64,000 nt of DNA. Origin: Rhizobium sp. 18065 (GTDB taxonomy: Bacteria > Pseudomonadota > Alphaproteobacteria > Rhizobiales > Rhizobiaceae). The notes beneath the pieces are model-generated. The model saw nothing but the letters and a program-made list of their open reading frames with translations. It did no database searches and was not told the DNA's origin. The translations under genes were made by a program, and so were the position numbers. This document shows, in pieces, positions 35,121 through 44,989 of the stretch. The stretch's first letter is position 1, and each line of letters begins with the position of its first letter. The stretch is from NCBI RefSeq assembly GCF_902706095.1, contig NZ_CACSJP010000001.1, positions 310,001 to 374,000 of the forward strand. The letters are read 5' to 3'.

Positions 35121-36680
35121 ATGCATATTAATTCAATGACGGCCGGTGCGTTGGTAAATGGGGACCATGCACATTCGGCACTCAGCGCCGCGTGCTCCGA
35201 TGGTGCGGGAGACAATGGCGAAATGAAGCACAATGCTCTTTTTGAGCGTTTCAGCCTCCGTCTAAAGGCTCAGGTTGGACCGGATGTCTACGCCAGCTGG
35301 TTTGGGCGCCTTAAACTCCATTCGGCATCGAAAAGCGTTGTGCGGTTGACCGTGCCGACGACCTTCCTGAAGTCCTGGATCAACAACCGTTATCTCGATC
35401 TGATCAGCTCGATCTTCCAAGCTGAGGATCCGAACATTCTCAAGGTGGAGATCATGGTGCGCAGCGCAAGCCGCGCCACCCGTGGGCCTGTCGTCGACGA
35501 GCGCCAGGTCCCCGCCGATACCGCCCAGCCGGCCACCGGTCGCAAGTCCGGCCCGCAATCGGTCGGACAGATCGCCGCGTCTCAGGCCCCGACTTCCAAT
35601 TCCACGCGCTCCAGCACCGCAACGCCGCTGTTCGGCTCGCCGCTCGACTCGCGCTATACCTTCGACGGCTTTGTCGAGGGGGCATCGAACCGCGTGGCGC
35701 TGGCCGCTGCCAAGACGATTGCCGAAGCCGGTGCCGGTGCCGTGCGCTTCAATCCGCTCTTCATTCACTCCTCCGTCGGTCTCGGCAAGACGCATCTGCT
35801 GCAGGCGATTGCCAATGCCGCCGTGCACAGCCCGCGCGCGCCGCGCGTCGTCTATCTGACCGCCGAATATTTCATGTGGCGCTTTGCCACCGCCATCCGC
35901 GACAACGATGCCCTGACGCTGAAGGACTCGCTGCGCAATATCGATCTTCTGATCATCGACGACATGCAGTTCCTGCAGGGCAAGATGATCCAGCACGAAT
36001 TCTGCCATCTGCTCAACATGCTGCTCGACAGCGCCAAGCAGGTCGTCGTGGCGGCAGACCGTGCACCGTGGGAACTGGAATCGCTCGATCCGCGTGTGCG
36101 TTCGCGCCTTCAGGGCGGTGTTGCCATCGAGATGGAGGCTCCCGACTACGACATGCGCCTGGATATGCTGAAAAGCCGTCTGGACGCCGCCCGCAAGGAT
36201 GATGGCGCGCTTGAAATTCCCGCAGACCTCCTGGAGCATGTTGCCCGCAACATCACCAGCAGTGGCCGCGATCTGGAAGGCGCATTCAACCAGCTGGTTT
36301 TCCGCCGTTCCTTCGAGCCGAACCTGTCGATCGAGCGTGTCGATGAACTGCTGGCCCATCTCGTTGGCGCTGGCGAACAGAAGCGTGTCCGTATCGAAGA
36401 CATCCAGCGCATCGTTGCGCGTCACTACAATGTCTCGCGCCAGGAGCTGGTGTCTAACCGCCGGACTCGCGTCATCGTCAAGCCGCGCCAGATCGCCATG
36501 TATCTGTCCAAGACCCTGACGCCGCGCTCCTTTCCGGAAATCGGCCGCCGTTTCGGTGGTCGCGATCATACAACGGTGTTGCATGCCGTGCGCAAGATCG
36601 AGGATCTGGTCAGCGAGGACACCAAGCTGAGCCACGAGATCGAGCTGCTGAAGCGGCTGATCAATGAGAATAATGCATGA
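35121..36680 (+). CDS. dnaA: Chromosomal replication initiator DnaA
   Basis: 519-residue initiator. Domain I (about 40-120: [25 protein letters not shown]), a Ser/Pro-rich linker (domain II), the AAA+ domain III with Walker [17 protein letters not shown] and Walker [14 protein letters not shown], and domain IV with the DnaA-box-reading [15 protein letters not shown]. The ATG at 35121 follows GGAAGG; in-frame ATGs at 35100 and further upstream have poorer sites, so the N-terminus is uncertain by up to 15 residues. Confidence 0.95.
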   Translation: MHINSMTAGALVNGDHAHSALSAACSDGAGDNGEMKHNALFERFSLRLKAQVGPDVYASWFGRLKLHSASKSVVRLTVPTTFLKSWINNRYLDLISSIFQAEDPNILKVEIMVRSASRATRGPVVDERQVPADTAQPATGRKSGPQSVGQIAASQAPTSNSTRSSTATPLFGSPLDSRYTFDGFVEGASNRVALAAAKTIAEAGAGAVRFNPLFIHSSVGLGKTHLLQAIANAAVHSPRAPRVVYLTAEYFMWRFATAIRDNDALTLKDSLRNIDLLIIDDMQFLQGKMIQHEFCHLLNMLLDSAKQVVVAADRAPWELESLDPRVRSRLQGGVAIEMEAPDYDMRLDMLKSRLDAARKDDGALEIPADLLEHVARNITSSGRDLEGAFNQLVFRRSFEPNLSIERVDELLAHLVGAGEQKRVRIEDIQRIVARHYNVSRQELVSNRRTRVIVKPRQIAMYLSKTLTPRSFPEIGRRFGGRDHTTVLHAVRKIEDLVSEDTKLSHEIELLKRLINENNA

Positions 36681-36688
36681 GGAACCAA

Positions 36689-36716
36689 GGCCGGCGCAAA
36701 TGCCGGCCTCTTTTTT
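36689..36716 (+). terminator. Intrinsic terminator of dnaA
   Basis: GGCCGGC, loop GCAAAT, GCCGGCC then TCTTTTTT, beginning 9 bases after the dnaA stop. Confidence 0.93.
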
Positions 36717-36803
36717 GTGCGATCTCAACGGCTGGGACTGAAGAATTTCAGCGTCACAGAGGGAATGCAGGTCGATCCCCGGATCTAGCTGTCGCGACTG
36801 CAA

Positions 36804-37982
36804 TCAACAGGCGAGATCAGCCACCACAGCATCAAGGATCAGCATGCCGGGTGGCGTACAGCGCAACCGCGAATTGCCAAGTCTCTCGATGAAGCCCTGT
36901 TCCAGTAAAAACTGTTCGCGTGCCGGATCGGGATCCCGGCCGGAGAGCTGCTGCCAGCGGGCGAGATCCACCCCTTCGCGCAGCCGTAAGCCCATCAGCA
37001 GCAATTCGTCGGCCTGGGCCTCGTTGTCGAGCAGTTCCTGGTCGATCATGCCATGGCCTTGGCGCTCGACGGCCGTAAGCCAGGTTTCCGGGTGTTTTTC
37101 GGTCGCCGTCGCGATCTTCGAGCGCCCCCGGGTCAAGCGGCCGTGGGCTCCGGGACCGATGCCGGCATAGTCGCCATAACGCCAATAGGTCAGGTTGTGG
37201 CGGCTTTCGGCGCCCGGACGGGCATGGTTCGACACTTCATAGGCCGGCATGCCTTCGCGCTCGGTAATCTCCTGCGTCGCCTCATAGAGGACGGCCGCCT
37301 GTTCTTCGTCCGGAACGATCAGCTTGCCCGCCTTGTGCAGGCCGAAAAAGGCCGTGCCTTCCTCGATGGTCAACTGGTAGAGCGATAGATGATCGACGGC
37401 ATAGGACATCGCTTCCTTCAGTTCGCGTTCCCAGGCTTCGACCGTCTGCTTCGGCCGGGCATAGATCAGGTCGAAGGACATGCGCGGGAAGATCTCGCGG
37501 GCCAGACGGATGGCGCGCAAGGCATCCTCGACATCATGCAGGCGACCGAGAAATTTCAGGTCTGCATCATTGAGCGCCTGGACGCCGAGAGACACACGAT
37601 TGACACCGGCTGCACGGTAGCCGCGGAACCGTGTGGCTTCGACGCTGGACGGATTGGCCTCCATCGTCACCTCGATACCGTTGGGCACATGCCATGCACC
37701 GGCAATGCCGTCCAGGATTGCGGCCACGGTCGACGGATCCATCAGCGATGGCGTGCCACCACCCATGAATATGCTGGTGACAGTTTTCGGACCGGAGAGT
37801 TCGCGCATCGCCTTCATCTCCTGCAGGAATGCAGAGACGAAGCGGGCCTGATCCACCGGCTGATGCCGGACATGGCTGTTGAAGTCGCAATAGGGGCATT
37901 TGGCCGCGCAGAACGGCCAGTGCACATAGATGCCGAAGCCCGGTTCGCCGGTGTCGGGCAGAAGCGTGAAGGCTTCGGTCAT
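36804..37982 (-). CDS. hemW: HemW-type radical SAM haem chaperone
   Basis: 392-residue radical SAM protein. The cluster motif CAAKCPYCDFN (CX3CX2C) and MGGGTPSLM are present, with the HemW-specific HNLTYWRYGDYAGIGPGAHG. HemN itself has a longer N-terminus and additional residues, so HemW (formerly mis-named coproporphyrinogen oxidase) is the better call. ATG at 37982 is 7 bases after the rdgB stop; the long frame upstream is antisense to rdgB sequence. Confidence 0.92.
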   Translation of the reverse strand: MTEAFTLLPDTGEPGFGIYVHWPFCAAKCPYCDFNSHVRHQPVDQARFVSAFLQEMKAMRELSGPKTVTSIFMGGGTPSLMDPSTVAAILDGIAGAWHVPNGIEVTMEANPSSVEATRFRGYRAAGVNRVSLGVQALNDADLKFLGRLHDVEDALRAIRLAREIFPRMSFDLIYARPKQTVEAWERELKEAMSYAVDHLSLYQLTIEEGTAFFGLHKAGKLIVPDEEQAAVLYEATQEITEREGMPAYEVSNHARPGAESRHNLTYWRYGDYAGIGPGAHGRLTRGRSKIATATEKHPETWLTAVERQGHGMIDQELLDNEAQADELLLMGLRLREGVDLARWQQLSGRDPDPAREQFLLEQGFIERLGNSRLRCTPPGMLILDAVVADLAC

Positions 37983-37989
37983 GAGCAGG

Positions 37990-38634
37990 TCAGGCCTCCA
38001 GGCAGGTTTCGACGAAAAGCTTGAAGGCGCGTGCACGGTGCGACAGCGCCTGCGGATCGCCGGGCTTCCAGCCGTGTTTTTCGTCCGACGACATTTCGCC
38101 GAAGGTCCGCGTGTGACCTTCCGGCTGGAAGACCGGATCATAGCCGAAGCCGGCAGTCCCACGCGGTGGCCAGGCAACGATACCCTCGATTTCGCCGCGG
38201 AAGAATTCGGTATGGCCATCCGGCCAGGCCAGGCACAGAACGGAGACGAACCGGCTGCTGCGCTGTGAAGGCTCAATGGCGCCCCGTTCGGACAATGCCG
38301 TCTCGACCTTCTGCATGGCCATGGCAAAATCGCGGCTGCCATCCTCGCGCTCGGCCCAGTTGGCTGTGTAGACGCCAGGCGCGCCATCCAGCGCGTCGAT
38401 GACCAGGCCGCTGTCATCCGACAGCGACGGCAGGCCGGAAGCCTTGGCCGACGCCAGCGCCTTGATCGCGGCATTTTCCTCGAAGGTGGTGCCGGTTTCG
38501 TCGGGCTCAGCGAATTTCAGCTCGGCCGCAGACTGGGCGGAAAATCCGAGGGGACCGATTAGATCGGCGATTTCCGCGATCTTGCCGGCATTGTGGCTGG
38601 CCACGACGATGGTGCGGGTGTCGAGCTTGCGCAT
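37990..38634 (-). CDS. rdgB: RdgB/HAM1 non-canonical purine NTP pyrophosphatase
   Basis: 214-residue Maf/HAM1-fold enzyme removing dITP/XTP from the nucleotide pool. Motifs: [17 protein letters not shown], the [20 protein letters not shown] signature, [15 protein letters not shown] and the C-terminal SHRARAF. In an apparent operon VOC-rdgB-hemW with gaps of 6-7 bases. Confidence 0.95.
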   Translation of the reverse strand: MRKLDTRTIVVASHNAGKIAEIADLIGPLGFSAQSAAELKFAEPDETGTTFEENAAIKALASAKASGLPSLSDDSGLVIDALDGAPGVYTANWAEREDGSRDFAMAMQKVETALSERGAIEPSQRSSRFVSVLCLAWPDGHTEFFRGEIEGIVAWPPRGTAGFGYDPVFQPEGHTRTFGEMSSDEKHGWKPGDPQALSHRARAFKLFVETCLEA

Positions 38635-38640
38635 AAGTGA

Positions 38641-39057
38641 TCAGTCCAGATTCCAGAGTTTCGGTTCGGCGCATTCCAGGCTATTGCCCGCAGGATCGCG
38701 GAAATAGATCGAACGGGCACCATTTGGCCAGCGGAAATCGGATTCGATCTTAACGCCAGCATGCTGCAGACGCGCCAAAACGCTGGCAATCTCTTCGCCA
38801 GCCACCTTGAAGCACAAGTGGCCTGCACCATTGGCCCCATGGCTTGGAACCGGAAGCGAACCGGCAGGTGCCGGCTGCCGCGTTTCCGTCGGGTTGAAGA
38901 TCAACACTATCGTCTGGCCGCAGCGGAAGAAGATATGGCGGTTGCCCTGGCGCGCGATTTTTTCGAGCCCCAGGACGGTTTCGTAGAAATGTTCGGCGGC
39001 GTCGAGGTCGTCGGCGTAAAGCGCCGCTTCCATCACACCTTGCAAGGATTGAGACAC
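38641..39057 (-). CDS. VOC (glyoxalase/bleomycin-resistance) family protein
   Basis: 138-residue protein with two beta-alpha-beta-beta-beta repeats: ALYADDLDAAEHFYETVLGL and GHLCFKVAGEEIASVLARL, ending SIYFRDPAGNSLECAEP. Metal-site pattern resembles glyoxalase/FosA relatives; substrate unknown. GTG start with a weak GGTT/GGCAGG upstream. Placed between rph and rdgB, genes that are often neighbours in rhizobia. Confidence 0.82.
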   Translation of the reverse strand: MSQSLQGVMEAALYADDLDAAEHFYETVLGLEKIARQGNRHIFFRCGQTIVLIFNPTETRQPAPAGSLPVPSHGANGAGHLCFKVAGEEIASVLARLQHAGVKIESDFRWPNGARSIYFRDPAGNSLECAEPKLWNLD

Positions 39058-39083
39058 CTGCCGAACCTTTCCTGTCCTGCCGC

Positions 39084-39800
39084 TTAAGCGAGCGCCTGCT
39101 TTTGCAGCGCGACCAGTTCATCGATGCCATTGCGGGCGAGGCCGAGCAGGGTAAGGAGTTCGTCCTGGCTGAACGGCTTGCCTTCGGCCGTGCCCTGGAT
39201 CTCGACGATACCGCCGGACCCCGTCATGACGAAGTTGGCATCCGTTTCAGCAGCCGAATCTTCCAGATAATCGAGATCGATCACCGGCTGGCTGGCAAAA
39301 ATCCCGCATGAAATCGCCGCGATATGGTCCTTCAGCACCTTCTCGACCTTGATCATGCTGCGGGTTTCCATCCACTTCAGGCAGTCATGCAGAGCGATGA
39401 AGGCACCGGTGATCGATGCGGTGCGTGTGCCGCCGTCGGCCTGGATGACATCACAGTCGATCGAGATCTGGCGTTCGCCCAAGGCTTCGAGATCGACGAT
39501 GGCGCGCAACGAGCGACCGATCAGGCGCTGGATTTCCTGTGTGCGGCCACTTTGTTTGCCAGAGGCGGCTTCGCGCTTCATCCGGTCGCCGGTGGCACGC
39601 GGCAGCATGCCGTATTCGGCAGTCACCCAGCCCTTGCCGGAATTGCGCAGCCATGGCGGCGTCTTTTCTTCAAGGCTTGCCGTGCACAGCACATGAGTGT
39701 CGCCGAACTTGACCAGGCAGGAACCCTCCGCATGCTTGGAAAAATTGCGCTCGAACGAAACCTTGCGCATTTGGTCGGTTTTTCTGCCTGATGGCCGCAT
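39084..39800 (-). CDS. rph: Ribonuclease PH
   Basis: 238-residue phosphorolytic 3'-5' exoribonuclease that trims tRNA 3' ends. Markers: [72 protein letters not shown] and [18 protein letters not shown]. Divergent from hrcA. Confidence 0.96.
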   Translation of the reverse strand: MRPSGRKTDQMRKVSFERNFSKHAEGSCLVKFGDTHVLCTASLEEKTPPWLRNSGKGWVTAEYGMLPRATGDRMKREAASGKQSGRTQEIQRLIGRSLRAIVDLEALGERQISIDCDVIQADGGTRTASITGAFIALHDCLKWMETRSMIKVEKVLKDHIAAISCGIFASQPVIDLDYLEDSAAETDANFVMTGSGGIVEIQGTAEGKPFSQDELLTLLGLARNGIDELVALQKQALA

Positions 39801-39885
39801 TGCGATCTCCTAGATTGTCTGACGCCTTCTAGAGCCTTTCCCGGACAAATGGAAACAGTTCTGTCGACGGGTGCCGTGTGGATCT

Positions 39886-39937
39886 GGCTTTTGCCCCGGG
39901 GTTTTGCAATGAAAAACCCGGGTCCTGCGCAAAAGCC
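39886..39937. repeat. Large nested inverted repeat between rph and hrcA
   Basis: Outer arms GGCTTTTGC (39886-39894) and GCAAAAGCC (39929-39937) enclose CCCGGG (39895-39900) and CCCGGG (39917-39922), then TTTT/AAAA around loop GCAATG. The only unpaired parts are a G-A mismatch and a 6-base bulge (TCCTGC) on the 3' side. Roughly 19 base pairs of stem. It lies upstream of the candidate hrcA promoter and about 85 bases before the rph start on the other strand. Confidence 0.75.
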
Positions 39938-39959
39938 CTGTTGCCTTGCGGAATTTGGC

Positions 39960-39988
39960 CTTTGTGATCGAGGGCAGAGTGACTATAT
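39960..39988 (+). promoter_or_regulatory. Candidate hrcA promoter
   Basis: CTATAT at 39983-39988 is a perfect rhizobial -10; the -35 region 17 bases upstream, CTTTGT, is poor. No CIRCE element is present around hrcA or grpE. Confidence 0.4.
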
Positions 39989-40028
39989 TTCCTGTCATGA
40001 AACACTGCACACAGTGCTTGCTCCGATA

Positions 40029-41117
40029 ATGGTTGCACCGACGCATACAATCACCGACGTTTCTTCTTCGCTGGACGACCGTTCCAGAGAGGTCTTTCGG
40101 CGCATTGTCGAGACATATCTCGATTCCGGCGATCCGCTCGGGTCCCGCAACCTGTCGCGCCTGCTGCCCATGTCGCTGTCGCCGGCCTCGGTGCGCAATG
40201 TGATGAGCGATCTTGAAGGCCTCGGCCTGATCTATGCGCCGCATATCAGCGCTGGTCGCCTGCCGACCCAGCTTGGCCTGCGCTTCTTCGTCGACGCCTT
40301 CATGCAGGTCGGCGATCTGTCCGAAGAAGAACGTGGCACGATCGAGCGTCAGATCCGGCCACCCAGCGCCGATCAGCCGATGGAAGCGATGTTGACCGAG
40401 GCGAGCCGCATGCTTTCGGGCCTGTCGCGTGGTGCGGGCCTGGTGATCTCGTCCAAGAACGATCCGGTCCTCAAACATGTCGAGTTCATTCGGCTGGAGC
40501 CGACCAAGGCGCTTGCTGTTCTGGTTGGTGAGCATAACCAGGTCGAGAACCGCATCATTGAACTTCCGGCCGGTATCACCGCTTCCCAACTGACCGAAGC
40601 GGCGAATTTTCTCAATGCCAATCTCGCCGGCCAGACCCTGTCGGAAACGCGCAGCCAGCTGGAAAAGCTGAAGACGCAGGTTGCCGGCGAGCTGGATGCC
40701 CTGTCGCAGGATCTGGTCGAGCGTGGACTGGCGGTCTGGTCGGGTGGTCTTGGCGATCAGAAGCCGACGCGACTGATCGTGCGAGGGCGCGCCAATCTGC
40801 TTGAGGGGCTTGCTGGTTCCGAAGACGTCGACCGGCTGCGCCTGCTTTTTGATGATCTGGAGCGCAAGGAAAGCCTCATCGAGATCCTTGATCTTGCCGA
40901 AACTGGACCGGGCGTGCGCATCTTCATCGGCTCGGAAAACAAGCTTTTCTCCTTGTCCGGGTCATCACTGATTGTAGCGCCCTATCGCGATGGCGAAGAC
41001 CGTATCGTTGGTGCCGTGGGAGTGATTGGCCCGACACGGCTCAATTATTCCCGCATCGTGCCGATGGTGGATTACACCGCCCAGCTCATGGCGCGCTTGG
41101 CGCGTTCCGGCCGATAA
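40029..41117 (+). CDS. hrcA: Heat-shock repressor HrcA
   Basis: 362-residue winged-helix repressor of CIRCE-controlled chaperone genes. N-terminal [44 protein letters not shown], then [18 protein letters not shown]; the C-terminal end [23 protein letters not shown] is characteristic. The ATG at 40029 gives family length; the open frame to 39849 includes the hairpin region. Confidence 0.95.
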   Translation: MVAPTHTITDVSSSLDDRSREVFRRIVETYLDSGDPLGSRNLSRLLPMSLSPASVRNVMSDLEGLGLIYAPHISAGRLPTQLGLRFFVDAFMQVGDLSEEERGTIERQIRPPSADQPMEAMLTEASRMLSGLSRGAGLVISSKNDPVLKHVEFIRLEPTKALAVLVGEHNQVENRIIELPAGITASQLTEAANFLNANLAGQTLSETRSQLEKLKTQVAGELDALSQDLVERGLAVWSGGLGDQKPTRLIVRGRANLLEGLAGSEDVDRLRLLFDDLERKESLIEILDLAETGPGVRIFIGSENKLFSLSGSSLIVAPYRDGEDRIVGAVGVIGPTRLNYSRIVPMVDYTAQLMARLARSGR

Positions 41118-41136
41118 GAGCTTCTTTCCCCTCCAC

Positions 41137-41165
41137 GCCTTGATTTTTTCACGACAAACCCTGAT
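41137..41165 (+). promoter_or_regulatory. Candidate heat-shock (sigma-32-like) promoter of grpE
   Basis: CTTGAT, a 14-base spacer and CCCTGATAT, about 60 bases before the grpE start, loosely resemble CTTGAA-N13-17-CCCCATNTA. Weak by-eye match. Confidence 0.3.
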
Positions 41166-41222
41166 ATCGGGCACAAATTCGAAACTCAGAATTCGAACAA
41201 TGACAATAATTCGGAGATCGTC

Positions 41223-41837
41223 ATGACCGGTGAGACCAACAAGAACGGACCTGACACGTCGGCTGCCGAGGCTACCATGCCCGATGCAGCAGAAGAGCAG
41301 ATCATCGTTGAAAGCGAAGTGGACGCGGATCCGCTGGATGATCTGAAAGCTGAGAATGCGGATCTGCGGGATCGTTTCCTGCGCTTGGCTGCTGAAATGG
41401 ACAATCTTCGCCGCCGGACAGATCGCGAGATCAAGGACGCCAAGTCCTATGCGGTTACCGGCTTTGCGCGCGATATGCTGTCGGTTTCGGACAATCTTCG
41501 CCGCGCGATTGAGGCGCTGCCGGAGGAAGCCCGCACGACGGCGGACGCCGGTCTTGCCGCTCTGATCGAGGGCGTGGAAATGACCGAGCGTGGCATGCTG
41601 TCGACCATGGAACGCCATGGCATCCGCAAGATCGAGCCGGTCGGTCAGAAATTCGACCCCAATTTCCATCAGGCGATGTTTGAAGTCCCGAACCCGGACG
41701 TGCCCAACAGCACTGTGGTCCAGGTTGTTCAGGCAGGTTATGCAATCGGCGAGCGCGTGCTGCGCCCGGCCATGGTGGGTGTCGCCAAGGGTGGCCCGAA
41801 GATCGACGCGAACGGTGATGCCTCCGGCAAAGCCTGA
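41223..41837 (+). CDS. grpE: Nucleotide exchange factor GrpE
   Basis: 204-residue DnaK cochaperone. Acidic disordered N-terminus (1-45), long coiled coil ([39 protein letters not shown]), and the beta-wing domain with [19 protein letters not shown] and [21 protein letters not shown]. Follows hrcA; converges on ptsN across a shared terminator. Confidence 0.96.
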   Translation: MTGETNKNGPDTSAAEATMPDAAEEQIIVESEVDADPLDDLKAENADLRDRFLRLAAEMDNLRRRTDREIKDAKSYAVTGFARDMLSVSDNLRRAIEALPEEARTTADAGLAALIEGVEMTERGMLSTMERHGIRKIEPVGQKFDPNFHQAMFEVPNPDVPNSTVVQVVQAGYAIGERVLRPAMVGVAKGGPKIDANGDASGKA

Positions 41838-41859
41838 GCATCAAGCCATGCATGAAACA

Positions 41860-41889
41860 AAAAAAGCGCCCATCACGGGCGCTTTTTTT
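41860..41889. terminator. Bidirectional intrinsic terminator between grpE and ptsN
   Basis: AAAAAAGCGCCC, loop ATCAC, GGGCGCTTTTTTT gives a U-run on both strands for the convergent genes. Confidence 0.93.
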
Positions 41890-41908
41890 ATGTCTTTGAG
41901 CGTTTGCT

Positions 41909-42373
41909 TCAGGCCGCGTTGGACGCATGTTCCTGATTGAGGAAGGTGAAGATCGCTGAACCGGAATCGGTCGCGCGCAGCTTGGCCACGAGATCCTGAT
42001 CGCGCAGAACCCGGGCAATGCGTGACAAAGCCTTGAGATGATCAGCACCAGCACCTTCCGGGGCAAGCAGCAGGAACACCAGATCGACCGGCTGGTCGTC
42101 CAGCGCCTCAAAATCGACCGGCGTTTCAAGCCGGGCGAAGACGCCGGTGATTTGTGTGATGCGGTTGAGCTTGCCATGCGGAATGGCAATTCCATTGCCG
42201 ACCCCGGTGGAGCCGAGGCGCTCTCGCTGCAAGATGACATCGAATATTTCCCGTTCGGGAATATTGGTCAACTTCGAGGCTTTTGCCGCAAGTTCCTGAA
42301 GCAGTTGCTTCTTCGAGTTCACCCTGAGGGCGGGTACGACAGCATCCTGTTGCAGCAAATCTGCCAAGGCCAT
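41909..42373 (-). CDS. ptsN: PTS-Ntr EIIA component
   Basis: 154-residue phosphocarrier of the nitrogen-related PTS. Active histidine in GIAIPHGKLNRI; also VDFEALDDQPVDLVFLLLAP and HLKALSRIARVLRD. The ATG at 42373 has AAGGAAG upstream; the ORF runs to 42478 without family residues. In the conserved block rpoN-hpf-ptsN on the minus strand. Confidence 0.94.
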   Translation of the reverse strand: MALADLLQQDAVVPALRVNSKKQLLQELAAKASKLTNIPEREIFDVILQRERLGSTGVGNGIAIPHGKLNRITQITGVFARLETPVDFEALDDQPVDLVFLLLAPEGAGADHLKALSRIARVLRDQDLVAKLRATDSGSAIFTFLNQEHASNAA

Positions 42374-42447
42374 ATCAACTTCCTTCATGCTGGAGAGACG
42401 AGCGGCGGGCGACTGCCAGAATGGAATTCGCCCGCCGTTGTGCTTCT

Positions 42448-43026
42448 TCAGCCTTTGATGTTGGCGGAATCGATCCACCCGATATTACCATCATTGCGAC
42501 GGTATACGATGTTTACTTCTTCTGTTCCCGGACTTCTGAACAGGAGAACAGGCTCGTCAGTCATGTCCAGAGCCATGACGGCCGAGGCGACTGACATCGT
42601 CCTCAGCTTTTTGGTGCTTTCTGCAACGATCGTGGGTGCATAATCTTCGGGCACCTCGTCTTCGTGCTCGTCCGGAAATGAATCCATGACGGTATAGGCA
42701 ACTTCAATCGATGTGCCAGCAACGCCGACCGCATGGTGATCCTTCAACCTGCGCTTATAGCGTCTAAGGCGCTTTTCAATGCGCTCGAACGCTGTGTCGA
42801 AAGCCACTTGAGGATCATTCGCCTCGCCAGCAGCATGAAGGTTCGCGCCTGCGTCGAGATGAACGAGGCAATCTGCGGCATACCGCGATTGCGACTTCGT
42901 CACGACGATCTGGCTTGAATACCCTCCGTCGAAGTATTTGGTCACCGCATCTTCGATCCGCTGTTCGATCCGCTGACGGAACGACTCGCCGATTTCCATT
43001 TGCTTGCCGGATACACGCACACTCAT
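42448..43026 (-). CDS. hpf: Ribosome hibernation promoting factor, long form
   Basis: 192-residue protein with an N-terminal HPF/YfiA domain (MSVRVSGKQMEIGESFRQRI to about 105) and a C-terminal dimerisation domain (SVASAVMALDMTDEPVLLFR ... NIVYRRNDGNIGWID), the layout of long HPF that makes 100S ribosomes. ATG at 43026 has AAGGGAAA upstream. Two copies of a 10-base repeat lie 22-50 bases upstream. Confidence 0.93.
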   Translation of the reverse strand: MSVRVSGKQMEIGESFRQRIEQRIEDAVTKYFDGGYSSQIVVTKSQSRYAADCLVHLDAGANLHAAGEANDPQVAFDTAFERIEKRLRRYKRRLKDHHAVGVAGTSIEVAYTVMDSFPDEHEDEVPEDYAPTIVAESTKKLRTMSVASAVMALDMTDEPVLLFRSPGTEEVNIVYRRNDGNIGWIDSANIKG

Positions 43027-43047
43027 GGAGTTTCCCTTCTTATCGTT

Positions 43048-43076
43048 GGTTTGCAAACCTACCGTCGGTTTGCAAA
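43048..43076. repeat. Duplicated GGTTTGCAAA motif upstream of hpf
   Basis: GGTTTGCAAA occurs at 43048-43057 and 43067-43076, a period of 19 bases. Each copy contains the palindrome TTTGCAAA. On the hpf strand they lie just before the ribosome site. Could be operators or leader RNA elements. Confidence 0.6.
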
Positions 43077-43275
43077 GACCATTTTACGCCAAGCCACGTC
43101 TGCGTCCAAGCTTTTCGAGCGAACCAATGAATCTGTTGCCTCGTTCGATAGGCGTGTGCTGGGGATAAGTTTCAAGCAAGAGTATGCGCGTTCGATTGCG
43201 GCGGGCTTCTAGCTTTCATCCCGCCAAAAGTCAATGCGCTGTTAAGATTCAGGTAAGTTTCGCGCGGTGCAGACC

Positions 43276-44844
43276 CTAGATTGCAGGCACTTTTGCCATG
43301 GCGCGCTTCTCTCTGCGCCGCTGCACGGAGGACGGGATATTCATCGACTCGCGATATTTTGCCACGGTTCGCCTGGCAAGGTCGACGCCGCTGGATTTCA
43401 GGGTGCACACAATATCGTCATCGGACAGGACAGCCTCTGTGCTTTCCTGCGCGATCATCATGCGTATGCGATGGCGCACGGCTTCGGCGGAGTGGGTATC
43501 GCCGCCCTCGGCGGACGCGATCGAGACGCTGAAGAAATATTTCAGCTCGAAGAGACCACGTGGCGTCATCATGTATTTGTTGGTCGTGACGCGGCTCACG
43601 GTCGATTCATGCATCTTGATCGCATCGGCAACGATCTTCAGGTTGAGCGGCCTGAGGTGGTCGACACCTTGCTCGAGAAAGGCCGACTGCTGCCGTACGA
43701 TCTCCACGGCAACCTTCATGATGGTTTTGGCGCGCTGGTCGAGGCTGCGTGTCAGCCAGTTGGCGCTTTGCAGGCATTCCGACATGAAAGCCTGGTCGCC
43801 GCTATCCTTGGTGCCGCCCTGCCGTCCGACGGCCGCCATGTAGTTCTGGTTGACCAGAACGCGGGGCAGGGCGTCCGGATTGAGTTCGACCTTCCATCCG
43901 CCAAGCGGGTCAGTGCGCACCACGATGTCCGGCGTCACCGATTCCGTTGCGCTGTGTTCGAAATTGCTGCCGGGCTTGGGATTGAGTTTGCGGATCTCGG
44001 CCAGCATGTCGATGAGATCTTCCTCGTCGACGCCGCAGATCTTTTTCAGTGTATTGAAGTCGCGTTTCGCCAGAAGCTCCAGGTTTTCGACCAGGCCGGC
44101 CATCGCCGGATCGTACCGATCGCGTTGGCGAAGCTGTATGGCCAGACATTCACTGAGCGTCCGGGCGAAGACGCCGGCCGGCTCCAGCGTCTGCAGTGTT
44201 TCCAGCACTTGCTCTATCGCATCCCGGTCGCGTCCCAGCCGCGATGAAACTTCGTCGAGGTCGGCGCGCAGATAGCCGGCTTCATCGAGATGATCGACCA
44301 GAATGGCGGCAATCAACCGATCGGCATCGTTGCTGAGCGCAAAGGGAATTTGCTGGTTCAGATGATCGCGCAGGCTGATCTGCCCGGCGACGAAATCATC
44401 AAGGTCGAAACCCTCGCCGGTCTCACCGGAATTGCCCGGCATCGATTTCCATTGGCTGAGCAGTTCCGGAGCATCGGGTCGTACCGCGGAGCCTTCATCG
44501 GAAAAAGCATTGTCGAAATTGGCATCCAGCCGGTCGTTCAGACTGGTATTACCGTTTTCCTCGTACCAGTCACTGTCGAGTGAGGGCGCAGCGGGTGCGT
44601 CGTCGTTGGCATGATGTGTCTCTGCGGAGATCGGCGGTGGCCTGTCCGTCGGATCGGCACTGTCGCCGCCCAAATCGCCATCATCTGCCACCATTTCAAG
44701 CAGTGGGTTGCGTTCGATTTCCTGGGAGATGAACTGCATCAGTTCGATATGCGTCATCTGCAGCAGCTGAATCGATTGCATCAGCTGTGGTGTCATCACC
44801 AATGACTGGCTTTGTCGCAGGAAAAGATTGGCGGATAAGGCCAT
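43276..44844 (-). CDS. rpoN: RNA polymerase sigma-54 factor
   Basis: 522-residue sigma-54. Region I is glutamine/leucine-rich (FLRQSQSLVMTPQLMQSIQLLQ), region II acidic (about 55-130), then the core-binding domain, the DNA-binding HTH (LKIVADAIKMHESTVSRVT) and the RpoN box ARRTVAKYRESM near the C-terminus. It directs transcription of nitrogen-related genes with enhancer-binding activators. The ribosome site GGGGAG is unusually far (about 14 bases) from the ATG. A small hairpin CCCGTC-TTTCAT-GACGGG (44881-44898) lies in the lptB-rpoN gap. Confidence 0.95.
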   Translation of the reverse strand: MALSANLFLRQSQSLVMTPQLMQSIQLLQMTHIELMQFISQEIERNPLLEMVADDGDLGGDSADPTDRPPPISAETHHANDDAPAAPSLDSDWYEENGNTSLNDRLDANFDNAFSDEGSAVRPDAPELLSQWKSMPGNSGETGEGFDLDDFVAGQISLRDHLNQQIPFALSNDADRLIAAILVDHLDEAGYLRADLDEVSSRLGRDRDAIEQVLETLQTLEPAGVFARTLSECLAIQLRQRDRYDPAMAGLVENLELLAKRDFNTLKKICGVDEEDLIDMLAEIRKLNPKPGSNFEHSATESVTPDIVVRTDPLGGWKVELNPDALPRVLVNQNYMAAVGRQGGTKDSGDQAFMSECLQSANWLTRSLDQRAKTIMKVAVEIVRQQSAFLEQGVDHLRPLNLKIVADAIKMHESTVSRVTTNKYMMTPRGLFELKYFFSVSIASAEGGDTHSAEAVRHRIRMMIAQESTEAVLSDDDIVCTLKSSGVDLARRTVAKYRESMNIPSSVQRRREKRAMAKVPAI

Positions 44845-44989
44845 GATCGACGCTAGACTCCCCTACATCCCCCGATAATTCCCGTCTTTCATGACGGGCA
44901 AAATCCACTTGGCCCAAAAATTGCTTTTTATTTCAGTTTGGTCAAGTCGCAGGAGGGGATGCGGAGGAGTTTTCTTGGTCAAGAGGCCT

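Noticed and set aside
39801..41222. CIRCE element for HrcA
   Set aside because: No TTAGCACTC-N9-GAGTGCTAA or close variant found upstream of hrcA or grpE.
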